The translations under genes and the position numbers were made by a program. Under the pieces are notes generated by a model. It saw only the letters and a list, made by a program, of their open reading frames with translations, was not told the DNA's origin and did no database searches. A stretch of DNA of 64,000 nucleotides from Steroidobacteraceae bacterium (GTDB taxonomy: Bacteria; Pseudomonadota; Gammaproteobacteria; Steroidobacterales; Steroidobacteraceae): positions 124,001 to 188,000 of the forward strand of contig JAPZRU010000017.1 of NCBI GenBank assembly GCA_027531255.1, written 5' to 3'. Shown here piece after piece: positions 1-7,266 of this stretch (its first letter is position 1; each line of letters opens with the position of its first letter).

Positions 1-1766
1 TCGAGCACGGCGCGCCACGTCACCTCGTTCCACGAGTCGCTCGTCAGCACGTCCGTGCCGAAGCTGGAGCGCGGCAGCGGCTCCGAGCGGCCGTCCCACT
101 GCTTCGGCAGGATGCCGGCTCGCGAGATGTTCTGCGAGCGCACGTCGCGGCAGACGCCGTTGACGGTGCGCCGATCCTGCGCGGGCGTGAACGAGTTGCA
201 GAGGCCGCCGCCGTCGACCAGCCGGTCGAAGTCCTTCTCGTCCTTGCTGAAGCGCACGCCGGCCGTGAGCGTGAACTTGTCCGTGAGGTCGTAGTTGCCG
301 TCCCAGTAGACCGCGTACTCCTTGCGGTTCTGCTTGGTGGTCTGCAGCTGGTAGTCCTGGAACACGCTCGTGTCGAGGTTCACGCGCCCGTCGGGGCGCA
401 GCGCGGTGCCCGTCGTCGAGTTGATCGACGGGATCAGGCCGACGAGGCCGACCTGGAAGAACGCGCGGAAGTTGAACGTGTCTTGGAAGTAGTTCGCGCC
501 GGTCACGAAGTTGAACGGCCCGTCGAAGTCCGACGCGAAGCGCAGTTCCTGCTGGAACGTGAAGCGCTCGGTGTTGCGCGTCGAGTCGAACAGCGTCAGG
601 AAGGCCTCGCCCGTGTAGGTGCTCGGCAGCCGCTGCTGCTCCTGGCGGTAGCCGGTGATCGACTTGATCTCGCCGGCCGCGAGCGACAGCGTCTGCGTCA
701 GGTACAGGCCCTCGGTGTCGACCTTGTGGCCCTGGTCCATCTTGATGTCGGCGTTGCCGGTGATCGCCGTGCTGAACACGTCGCGCTGGCGGGCGAGCTG
801 GATGCCCGGGAAGCCGAGCGCCGTCAGCAGGTCGGTCGCCGTGCTCTCGTTGACGCCCGGCGGGCTGTCGGAACGGTCGCGCACGACCTCGCCGATCAGG
901 TAGGCGGAGTACGAGTCGTTCGGCTGCCACAGCAGCTTCGCCTTCGAGGCGATCACGTCCTTGCCGCCGAGCCGGCCGCCGGTGCCGCGGTTGTTGAGGT
1001 CGATGCCGGCCGGCGGCAGCGTGCCCGCGGGGATGCCGAAGGCGCCCCAGATCGGCACGTTGCGCGGATAGGTCGCGGTGGCCTTGTCGTTCGTGTAGTA
1101 GCCCTGGTCGGTGTCGTAGATCGCGGCGACGCGCAGCGCGAGCGTCTCGCCGAGCGGCACGTTGATCGCGGCCTTGACGCTCGCGTTGTCCGCGCCGTTC
1201 CTGTACTGGCCGTAGGAGAACTGCGTCTCCGCGCCGTACTCGCCGAGCTCCGGTCGCTTCGAGGTCACCGCGATCACGCCGCCGGTCGTGTTCTTGCCGA
1301 ACAGCGTGCCCTGCGGGCCGCGGTAGACCTCGATCTGCTGCGTGTCGAACAGCGTCAGGAACTGCGAGGTCACGTGGCTCAGCACGAACTCGTCCATCAG
1401 GAAGCTGACGGGCGCGTCCTGCGTGACCAGGATGATGTTGGTGCCGGTGCCGCGCATGCCGCCGCCGGTGGCGTTGAAGCCGGCGGGGTTCGACAGCACG
1501 AGGCCGGGCGCGAGGTTCGCGAGGGCGCGGACGTCGTTGATCGGCGAGCGCTGGAGGTCGGCGGCACTGATCGCGGAGATCGCGATCGGCACGTCCTGGG
1601 AGGCTTCCTGGCGCTTCGTGCCGGTGACGATCACTTCCTCGAGCGCGCCCACGGACGCGGGCTGCGAGCCACCCGTTTCGGCCGCGAGCGCGGTCCCCGA
1701 GAGCGCCGTCGCCACGGCGACGGCGAGCAACCGGCTGCGGGTCGACGCGAGGTTTCTACTATTCAT
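1..1766 (-). CDS. TonB-dependent outer membrane receptor (3' end outside window)
   Basis: Outer membrane receptor that would import a large or scarce substrate using TonB energy. The first 588 residues are visible and the C-terminus lies beyond base 1. Residues 1-28 form a signal peptide ending in ALA, a TonB box (EEVIVTGT) follows at about 43-50, and the plug domain shows the motifs VYRGPQGTLFGKNTTGGVI and RPELGEYGAE. The rest is the start of the beta barrel. The start ATG at 1766 has a GAGGGGG ribosome site just upstream. Receptors of this broad class often sit beside oxygenase clusters for hydrophobic compounds, which fits the genes that follow. The substrate is unknown. Confidence 0.93.
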   Translation of the reverse strand, partial: MNSRNLASTRSRLLAVAVATALSGTALAAETGGSQPASVGALEEVIVTGTKRQEASQDVPIAISAISAADLQRSPINDVRALANLAPGLVLSNPAGFNATGGGMRGTGTNIILVTQDAPVSFLMDEFVLSHVTSQFLTLFDTQQIEVYRGPQGTLFGKNTTGGVIAVTSKRPELGEYGAETQFSYGQYRNGADNASVKAAINVPLGETLALRVAAIYDTDQGYYTNDKATATYPRNVPIWGAFGIPAGTLPPAGIDLNNRGTGGRLGGKDVIASKAKLLWQPNDSYSAYLIGEVVRDRSDSPPGVNESTATDLLTALGFPGIQLARQRDVFSTAITGNADIKMDQGHKVDTEGLYLTQTLSLAAGEIKSITGYRQEQQRLPSTYTGEAFLTLFDSTRNTERFTFQQELRFASDFDGPFNFVTGANYFQDTFNFRAFFQVGLVGLIPSINSTTGTALRPDGRVNLDTSVFQDYQLQTTKQNRKEYAVYWDGNYDLTDKFTLTAGVRFSKDEKDFDRLVDGGGLCNSFTPAQDRRTVNGVCRDVRSQNISRAGILPKQWDGRSEPLPRSSFGTDVLTSDSWNEVTWRAVL

Positions 1767-1840
1767 TCAAATTCCCCCTCTGCTGACAGTCTTGCGGCGC
1801 GCGGGCGCCGCGGATGCGATGCGGATGCGGTGCGTCGGCG

Positions 1841-2302
1841 CTAGGCGGTCCCGGTCCTGACCGTGACGGCCTGCAGCGACTCGCCGGCGACGAGGCGCTC
1901 CAGGAACTCGGCGTCGAGCACGAAATCGATGCGACCGTCGGGGCCCGGATAGGCGACCGCGCCGCGGCCGAGGAACAGGTACTCCGTGAGCTCGTCGGCA
2001 CGGGCCTCGCCGTGCACCTCGAACGTGGCCTCGTAGCCGTACGTGCCGGCCGGCGCGGACCCCACGTCGTACTTGAGTTCGCCCTTCGTGACGAAGAACT
2101 CGCCGGGGCTGAGGTGGCGGTGCAGCACGATGCGCGAGCCCGGCTGCATCCGCACGTAGAGCGCCCATTCGCCGGTGACGCGCGACAGGCGCAGCACCTG
2201 GATCTCGATGCCGTCGCCGAGCGCGTGCCACTTCGCGGCGCGCGTGTCGGCGAGCACCGGTCCGTCGTCGCCCAGTCGCGTGGCCACTTTCGCCTTCGAC
2301 AT
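1841..2302 (-). CDS. Cupin-fold dioxygenase-like protein (DAD/ChrR-like)
   Basis: Single-domain cupin of 153 residues resembling 2,4'-dihydroxyacetophenone dioxygenase or acetylacetone dioxygenase relatives, which use an iron held by three histidines. Visible signs are the first cupin motif LHRHLSPGEFF with an HxH pair, the following GELKYD strand, the family block GTYGYEATFEVHGE that may supply a third histidine, and a terminal segment rich in acidic residues. The ATG at 2302 is chosen because AGGGGG sits 8 bases upstream; an in-frame ATG at 2317 lacks such a site. It is transcribed away from the PQQ dehydrogenase operon across the operator-like site at 2381-2402. The substrate is unknown. 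Confidence 0.8.
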   Translation of the reverse strand: MSKAKVATRLGDDGPVLADTRAAKWHALGDGIEIQVLRLSRVTGEWALYVRMQPGSRIVLHRHLSPGEFFVTKGELKYDVGSAPAGTYGYEATFEVHGEARADELTEYLFLGRGAVAYPGPDGRIDFVLDAEFLERLVAGESLQAVTVRTGTA

Positions 2303-2360
2303 CGGCCGCCCCCTCATGCCCCGACAATCGGGTCCGTTCGATCGTTGTTGTTGTGCATCG

Positions 2361-2402
2361 ACCTTAGCGACGTGCGCCGCAAAAAGTCAAACATGACTGT
2401 TT
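2361..2402 (-). promoter_or_regulatory. Putative promoter and operator A of the cupin / PQQ operon intergenic region
   Basis: The region contains AGTCA-AACA-TGACT flanked by A and T tracts (2381-2402), an inverted repeat with 4-base spacer. On the minus strand a TTGACT (-35, 2385-2390) and TAAGGT (-10, 2361-2366) are 18 bases apart, so the repeat overlaps the -35 of the cupin promoter. No clear rightward -10 was found for the PQQ gene. The same palindrome recurs near 13.83, 17.25, 24.47 and 29.53 kb. Confidence 0.5.
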
Positions 2403-2498
2403 TTTTGTTATCCTCGAAACCAGCCCGGCGGCCGTGCGTGCAGTGCAACAAAGCGCTGCGCGCCCGCGGGTTGCCGCGTGCTTCGAGGGGGTTCAAGC

Positions 2499-4427
2499 AT
2501 GACGAGCCTGTTCCGTTTAGCGGCCTGCGCGGCCGCGTGGACTGCTGCCCTCGCCGTGGCGCACGCGCGCGACGCCGGGGCGGCGCAACCGGCGCCGACG
2601 GGCGCGGCGGTCGCAGCCGCTGCGCCTGCGACACCGGCGGCTGCCGCGAGCGCCCCGTCGCCTGCGGATCTGTACCGCCAGCACTGCGCGGCGTGCCACG
2701 AAGGCGGCGTACCGCGCGCGCCGCACTCCGTGAAGTTCCAGATGATGGGCCCGGCGGCGATCCTCACCTCGCTCGAGAGCGGCGTGATGAAGGCGCAGGG
2801 TGAAGCTCTCTCGCCGGCGGAGCGTCGAGCGCTCGCCGAGTTCCTCGGCGGTGCCGCGTTGCCGACCGTCACTGCGGCACAGATGCCCCGCTGCGACGCG
2901 GCGCGCTCCCGCTTCGACGTCGACCGCCCGCCGCCGCTTGCAGGCTGGGGGCTGACCCCGCAGAGCACTCGCTTCGTCGACGCGCGCAGTGCGGGGCTCG
3001 CAGCCCCGGACGTGCCGCGGCTCGCGCTCAAGTGGGCGTTCGCCTTTCCCGGTGCCACGCGCGCGCGCTCGCAGCCGACCGTCGGCGGCGGCGCGCTCTA
3101 CGTCGGCAGCCAGGACGGCACCGTCTACGCGCTCGACTTCGCCACCGGCTGCGTGCGGTGGAGCTTCACCGCGGCCGCCGAAGTGCGCGTCAGCCCGACG
3201 CTCGAGCCGTGGCGCGCCGGCGACCGCGGCGCGCAGCCACGGCTGTGGTTCGGCGACTTCGACGGCAATGCCTACGCGCTCGACGCCCGCACCGGGCGGC
3301 TGCTCTGGAAGACGCACGTCGACGAGCACCCGCACCTGACGATCACGGGCTCGCCGCGCTACCACGACGGGCGACTGTACGTGCCGATGTCGTCGCGCGA
3401 GTGGGCGGCCGCGGCCGATCCCGCGTACGAGTGCTGCTCGTTCCGCGGCGGGGTCGTCGCGCTCGACGCGCGCACCGGCGCCGTCGCGTGGCGTTCCTAC
3501 ACGATTCCCGAGGCGCCGCGCGCGACCGGCGAGAAGAACTCCGCGGGCGCGCTGCGCCGGCATCCCGCCGGCGCGCCGGTCTGGAACTCGCCGACGATCG
3601 ATGCGCAGCGGCGGCGCCTGTACGTCGGCACCGGCGAGGCCTACACCTCGCCGGCTGCCGCGCAGAGCAACGCGGTGATCGCGTACGACCTCGACACCGG
3701 GAAGATGCTGTGGTGGTACCAGTCGCTGCCGAACGACGCCTGGAACATGGCGTGCTTCATCGGCGGCGGCCCGAACTGCCCGGTCGAGAACGGCCCCGAC
3801 CTCGACATCGGCGCGCCGCCGGTGCTGCACCGCCTGGCCGACGGCCGCGACGTCCTGCTCGTCGGGCAGAAGTCGGCCGACGTGTTCGCGCTCGATCCCG
3901 ACTCGGGCCAGCTGCTCTGGAAGGTGCGCCACGGCCGCGGCGGCTTCGCCGGCGGCGTGCACTGGGGGCTCGCGGCCAGCGCGCAGACGCTCTACGCGCC
4001 GAATGCGGACACCACGTTCCTCGGCACCGAGCAGGGCGAACCGAAGCCCGGGCTGTTCGCGCTCGAACCGACCAGCGGCGCGATCCGCTGGTTCGCGCCC
4101 GCGCCGCCGGACGCGTGCCGGCCGGACACGCGGCCGGCGTGCGATCCCGGCTACTCGCCGCCGCCGACCGCGATCCCCGGCGTCGTGTTCCAGCCGGCGT
4201 TCGACGGCTGGATCCGCGCCTACCGCGAGAGCGACGGCCAGCTCCTGTGGTCCTTCGACACGGTTCGCGAGTTCGCGACCGTCAACGGCGTCCCGGGGCG
4301 CGGCGGCTCGATCGAGAGCGCCGGCGCGATCGTCGCCGACGGCAGGCTGGCCGTGAACTCGGGCTACCTGTTCGGCGGGCGCATGCCGGGCAACGTGCTG
4401 CTGGTGTTCTCGGTCGACGGGCGGTGA
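2499..4427 (+). CDS. PQQ-dependent dehydrogenase with N-terminal cytochrome c domain (PVA dehydrogenase-like)
   Basis: Periplasmic quinohaemoprotein oxidising an alcohol or aldehyde with PQQ and passing electrons through a covalently bound haem c. The 642-residue protein starts with a signal peptide (about 1-24), an Ala/Pro-rich linker, then a cytochrome c segment with CAACH at 63-67, and from about 155 onward PQQ propeller repeats such as GGGALYVGSQDGTVYALD and NAVIAYDLDTGKMLWWYQ. The order (haem first, propeller second) and the length match the polyvinyl alcohol dehydrogenase group. The ATG at 2499 has GAGGGGG upstream; a GTG 21 bases earlier is in frame but poorly placed. First gene of a rightward operon, and its stop overlaps the P450 start. 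True substrate unknown. Confidence 0.88.
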   Translation: MTSLFRLAACAAAWTAALAVAHARDAGAAQPAPTGAAVAAAAPATPAAAASAPSPADLYRQHCAACHEGGVPRAPHSVKFQMMGPAAILTSLESGVMKAQGEALSPAERRALAEFLGGAALPTVTAAQMPRCDAARSRFDVDRPPPLAGWGLTPQSTRFVDARSAGLAAPDVPRLALKWAFAFPGATRARSQPTVGGGALYVGSQDGTVYALDFATGCVRWSFTAAAEVRVSPTLEPWRAGDRGAQPRLWFGDFDGNAYALDARTGRLLWKTHVDEHPHLTITGSPRYHDGRLYVPMSSREWAAAADPAYECCSFRGGVVALDARTGAVAWRSYTIPEAPRATGEKNSAGALRRHPAGAPVWNSPTIDAQRRRLYVGTGEAYTSPAAAQSNAVIAYDLDTGKMLWWYQSLPNDAWNMACFIGGGPNCPVENGPDLDIGAPPVLHRLADGRDVLLVGQKSADVFALDPDSGQLLWKVRHGRGGFAGGVHWGLAASAQTLYAPNADTTFLGTEQGEPKPGLFALEPTSGAIRWFAPAPPDACRPDTRPACDPGYSPPPTAIPGVVFQPAFDGWIRAYRESDGQLLWSFDTVREFATVNGVPGRGGSIESAGAIVADGRLAVNSGYLFGGRMPGNVLLVFSVDGR

Positions 4428-5677
4428 ACGGGCGCACGCTCGCGGACTACGACCTGCTGGACCCGGCGGTCCAGCAGTGTCCCTACGCCTTCTACGCGCT
4501 GGCGCGCGCGCAGGCCCCGCTGTACCGGATGCCGAACACGGGCTTCTGGCTCGTGACTTCGTTCGAGCTGTGCCGGGAGGTGATCCGCCAGCCGGACCTT
4601 TACGCGAGCGGCGTCAGCCCGATGGCGCTGAAGTCCGGCGGCGTGCTGCCCGAGGTCCTCGCCGAGTACGAACGGGGCTGGCTGCCGCTCGCCTCGTGCT
4701 CGACCAGCGATCCGCCGCGGCACACGCGCGTGCGGGCGTTCCTCGAGCCGCTGTTCACGGTGCAGCGCGTCCGCGAGATCGCGCCGCTGATCGACCGCAC
4801 GGTCGCCGAACTGCTGGATGGCCTGGGCGATCGCACCGAGTTCGACTTCGTCCACGAGTTCGCGCACCCGCTGCCGATGATCGTGATCGCCGAGCTGATC
4901 GGCGTGCGGCGCGACGACCTGGCGCGCTTCAAGGCGTGGTCGGACGCGATCGTCGAGCCGTTCAGCCTGATGGTGTCGCGCGACCGCGAGATCGAGTGCG
5001 CGCGGCTCGTCGTCGAGATGCAGCACTACTTCGCGCGCGAGCTCGAGGCGCGCCGTCGCGAGCCGCGCGAGGACCTGCTGACCGCGATGGTGCGGGCCGC
5101 AGACGACCCCGCCCTCGGCTTCGACCTGCGCGAGCAGCTGACGATCCTGACCATCGACCTGCTCGCCTCGGGCAACGAGACCACCACCGCGGCGATCGCC
5201 TCGGGCCTGAAGCTCCTGATCGAGGACCCGGCGCCGATCGCCGAGCTCCGGCGCGAGCCCGGGCTGCTCCGCAACCTCGCGGAGGAGATCCTGCGGCTGG
5301 AGTCGCCCGCGCAGGGCATGTTCCGCCGCGTCACCCGCGACACCGTGCTCGGCGGCGTGCCGCTGCGCGAGGGCGAGATCCTGTCGATCCGCTTCGGGAG
5401 CGCGAACCGCGACGAGTCGCAGTTCCCGGACGCCGAGCGCATCGACCTGCGGCGTGCGCAGCCCGGCAAGCACCTCGCGCTCGGCATCGGCCGGCACCAC
5501 TGCATCGGCTCGCAGCTCGCGCGGCAGGAGATCGTGTCGGCCTTCGCCGGCCTGCTCGCGCGCTACGAGCGTTTCGCGCTCGCGCCGGGCCGGCCTGCGC
5601 CCGAATACGTGCCGAGCTTCTTCGGTCGCAACCTGCGCGAACTGCACGTCGCCGTGGTGCCGATCGCCCGACCCTGA
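4424..5677 (+). CDS. Cytochrome P450
   Basis: Soluble bacterial-type P450 of 417 residues that would hydroxylate a substrate using O2 and electrons from a ferredoxin. It has the I-helix motif LLASGNETTT (Glu252, Thr253), the ExxR motif at Glu288-Arg291 and the haem-binding loop LGIGRHHCIG with the thiolate Cys360. The loop has Leu where the consensus FGxGxHxCxG has Phe. It starts with GTG overlapping the stop of the PQQ dehydrogenase gene, so the two are translationally coupled. No dedicated reductase is adjacent; the Rieske-type ferredoxin at 17333 is not the usual P450 partner. Likely oxygenates the same compound handled by the neighbouring dehydrogenases. Confidence 0.95.
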   Translation: MNGRTLADYDLLDPAVQQCPYAFYALARAQAPLYRMPNTGFWLVTSFELCREVIRQPDLYASGVSPMALKSGGVLPEVLAEYERGWLPLASCSTSDPPRHTRVRAFLEPLFTVQRVREIAPLIDRTVAELLDGLGDRTEFDFVHEFAHPLPMIVIAELIGVRRDDLARFKAWSDAIVEPFSLMVSRDREIECARLVVEMQHYFARELEARRREPREDLLTAMVRAADDPALGFDLREQLTILTIDLLASGNETTTAAIASGLKLLIEDPAPIAELRREPGLLRNLAEEILRLESPAQGMFRRVTRDTVLGGVPLREGEILSIRFGSANRDESQFPDAERIDLRRAQPGKHLALGIGRHHCIGSQLARQEIVSAFAGLLARYERFALAPGRPAPEYVPSFFGRNLRELHVAVVPIARP

Positions 5678-5690
5678 CAACGGAGCGCCG

Positions 5691-6167
5691 ATGACCGTCG
5701 ACGACCTGCTCGCCCTCGAGGAGATCCGCAACCTCCGCCACGGCTACGCCGCGCACCTCGACGCGCAGGACCTCGACGCGCTCGTCGACCTGTTCACCGA
5801 CGATGCCACCTGCGAGTTCGGCCACTACGGCACCTGGACGGGGCGCGAGACGATCCGGAACAACTACGCGGCCGTGATCCAGGCGCTGGGGCGCCCGTTC
5901 GACGCGATGCACGTGGTGACGAACCCGTGGGTGCGCCTGACCGGCCCGGAGACCGCGCGCGGCCGCTGGTACCTGATCGACCTGCTGCCGATCCAGCATC
6001 CCGAGACGGGCTTCGCCTCGCGCGGCGGGCACGACAACCCCCTGCTCTACCTCGGCATCTACGAGGACGACTACCGCAAGGTGGACGGCCGCTGGAAGAT
6101 CGCCGCGGTGAAGCTGCACTTCCTGTGGCCGCAGCACGCCTTCGACGGCCTGCGGCACCCGCGCTAG
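5691..6167 (+). CDS. SnoaL/NTF2-like protein 1
   Basis: A 158-residue protein of the nuclear transport factor 2 fold, a cone-shaped fold used by polyketide cyclases, dehydratases, isomerases and ring-hydroxylating dioxygenase small subunits. The N-terminal helix with LLALEEIRNLRHGYAAHLD, the DLFTDDATCEFG segment and a C-terminal WKIAAVKLHF strand are typical of the SnoaL-like group. It starts 13 bases after the P450 stop with CGGAG upstream, so it belongs to the same operon. It may act on a ring or enol intermediate produced by the P450, but no catalytic residues can be assigned with certainty. Confidence 0.8.
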   Translation: MTVDDLLALEEIRNLRHGYAAHLDAQDLDALVDLFTDDATCEFGHYGTWTGRETIRNNYAAVIQALGRPFDAMHVVTNPWVRLTGPETARGRWYLIDLLPIQHPETGFASRGGHDNPLLYLGIYEDDYRKVDGRWKIAAVKLHFLWPQHAFDGLRHPR

Positions 6168-6199
6168 GCCCGGCCCGCCGGCTCGCCCCGGAGACGACC

Positions 6200-6757
6200 A
6201 TGAACGACACCGCCCGCGAACTCGCCCTGCTCGCCGACCGCGTCGCGGCGCTCGAGCACGAGGTCGGCCGCCACCGCGACCTCGCCGCCATCCACGAGGT
6301 GCTGCACCGCTACGCGCGCGCGCTCGACTGGCTCGACGACGCGCTGCTCGACACGGTGTTCTTCGACGACGCCGCGATCGACTACGGCTTCTTCCGCGGC
6401 AGCGGGCGCGAGTTCCGGCCGCTGCTGATGCAGGTCGAGCGCACGTACGGCCGGCGCTGGCACTTCACCTCGCAGGTGGAGATCCACCTCGCGGGCGACC
6501 GCGCCGACGTGCGCAGCTACAACCTGAGCGTCGCCAGCGTGCCCGTGTCGCCGGTACCGCCGGCGGACCTCGGGATGTTCTACGGCTGGTACGTGGACCG
6601 GATGGAGAAGCGCGAGGGCCGCTGGGGCATCGCGGCGCGCAAGCACCTGCTGCTGGCCGGCACGAGCGTGCGCGAGATCGCCCTCGACGGTCCGATGGCG
6701 GTGCTGAACCAGGTCGGCGAAGCGACGCCCGCGCACCCGGACTACCTGCGCGGCTGA
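6200..6757 (+). CDS. SnoaL/NTF2-like protein 2
   Basis: A 185-residue NTF2-fold protein related in layout to the gene before it. It begins with a predicted helical segment rich in Ala and Leu, then the family block IHEVLHRYARALDWLDDALL, a FFDDAAIDYGFF turn and the terminal strands including GMFYGWYVDRMEKREGRW. The ATG follows a GGAGACG site and lies 32 bases after the first SnoaL-like gene, closing the rightward operon. Two NTF2-fold proteins in one operon could form a heteromer or act on successive intermediates. A role as small subunit for one of the Rieske oxygenases elsewhere in the island is possible but only speculation. Confidence 0.78.
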   Translation: MNDTARELALLADRVAALEHEVGRHRDLAAIHEVLHRYARALDWLDDALLDTVFFDDAAIDYGFFRGSGREFRPLLMQVERTYGRRWHFTSQVEIHLAGDRADVRSYNLSVASVPVSPVPPADLGMFYGWYVDRMEKREGRWGIAARKHLLLAGTSVREIALDGPMAVLNQVGEATPAHPDYLRG

Positions 6758-6770
6758 GCCCCGGCGACGC

Positions 6771-7118
6771 TCAGCGCACGCGCACCGGCCCGTGGTCGTC
6801 GCAGTGCCCGGCGTGCGGGTAATGCAGGTGGCCGTTCACGAGATAGTCGACGTGGTCCCCGTGCGGCACGGCCTCGTGGCCGCAGCCCGGGCCGTGCACG
6901 TGGCTCGCCGTGTGCGCGCCGCACGCGTGCTGCGGCGTGCACGCCGCCGGGTTCGCGCCGCCGACCGCGAGCCGGTGCTCATCCACGTGGTCGCCGTGGA
7001 CGTGGTGCAGGTGACCGTCGTGGAGGTAGTCCACGTGGCCGTCGTGCTCGACCGCGACGTGCCCGCAGGCGGCACCGTGGACGTGGTCGTGGTTCGAGTG
7101 CTTCAGGCAGTCGGCCAT
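6771..7118 (-). CDS. Histidine-rich duplicated metal-binding protein
   Basis: A 115-residue protein with 26 histidines and several cysteines, built from two similar units at about residues 14-48 and 75-109. Each unit reads roughly HGxxCGHxxVxH, then DGHVDYL or GDHVDYL, GHLHxxHxxH and a terminal DxH. Such proteins are thought to bind Zn, Ni or Cu and serve as a store or buffer; no enzyme domain is present and there is no signal peptide, so it is probably cytoplasmic. The ATG at 7118 has GAAGGAG upstream. It is convergent with the SnoaL operon. The name threonine dehydratase or permease sometimes given to such proteins would not be justified. Confidence 0.8.
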   Translation of the reverse strand: MADCLKHSNHDHVHGAACGHVAVEHDGHVDYLHDGHLHHVHGDHVDEHRLAVGGANPAACTPQHACGAHTASHVHGPGCGHEAVPHGDHVDYLVNGHLHYPHAGHCDDHGPVRVR

Positions 7119-7266
7119 CGCAGGCTCCTTCCGGCGCAACGATCTGGACCGACCGAGCCTGCGCCGGCCACAACCGGGTCCGCATAGGTAGATGCCGCAG
7201 CGCCGGCCCGACCGACTCGTCGAGGAGCATCGGCGGACCCGCCGACGCCCCGCCGCGTACGCCGAA

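Noticed and set aside
1783-1795. Possible sixth copy of the island operator upstream of the first TonB receptor (TGACAGTCT)
   Set aside because: Only six of nine half-site bases match and there is no second half or promoter fit.
483-1844. Long rightward reading frames over the first receptor gene
   Set aside because: They are antisense to a receptor with clear signal peptide and TonB box; their composition is Arg/Ala/Val-rich as expected for shadow frames in GC-rich DNA.
2381-2410. A and T tracts near 2.39, 13.84 and 24.47 kb as intrinsic terminators
   Set aside because: They flank palindromes at divergent or upstream promoter regions and are not behind stop codons, so an operator reading fits better.
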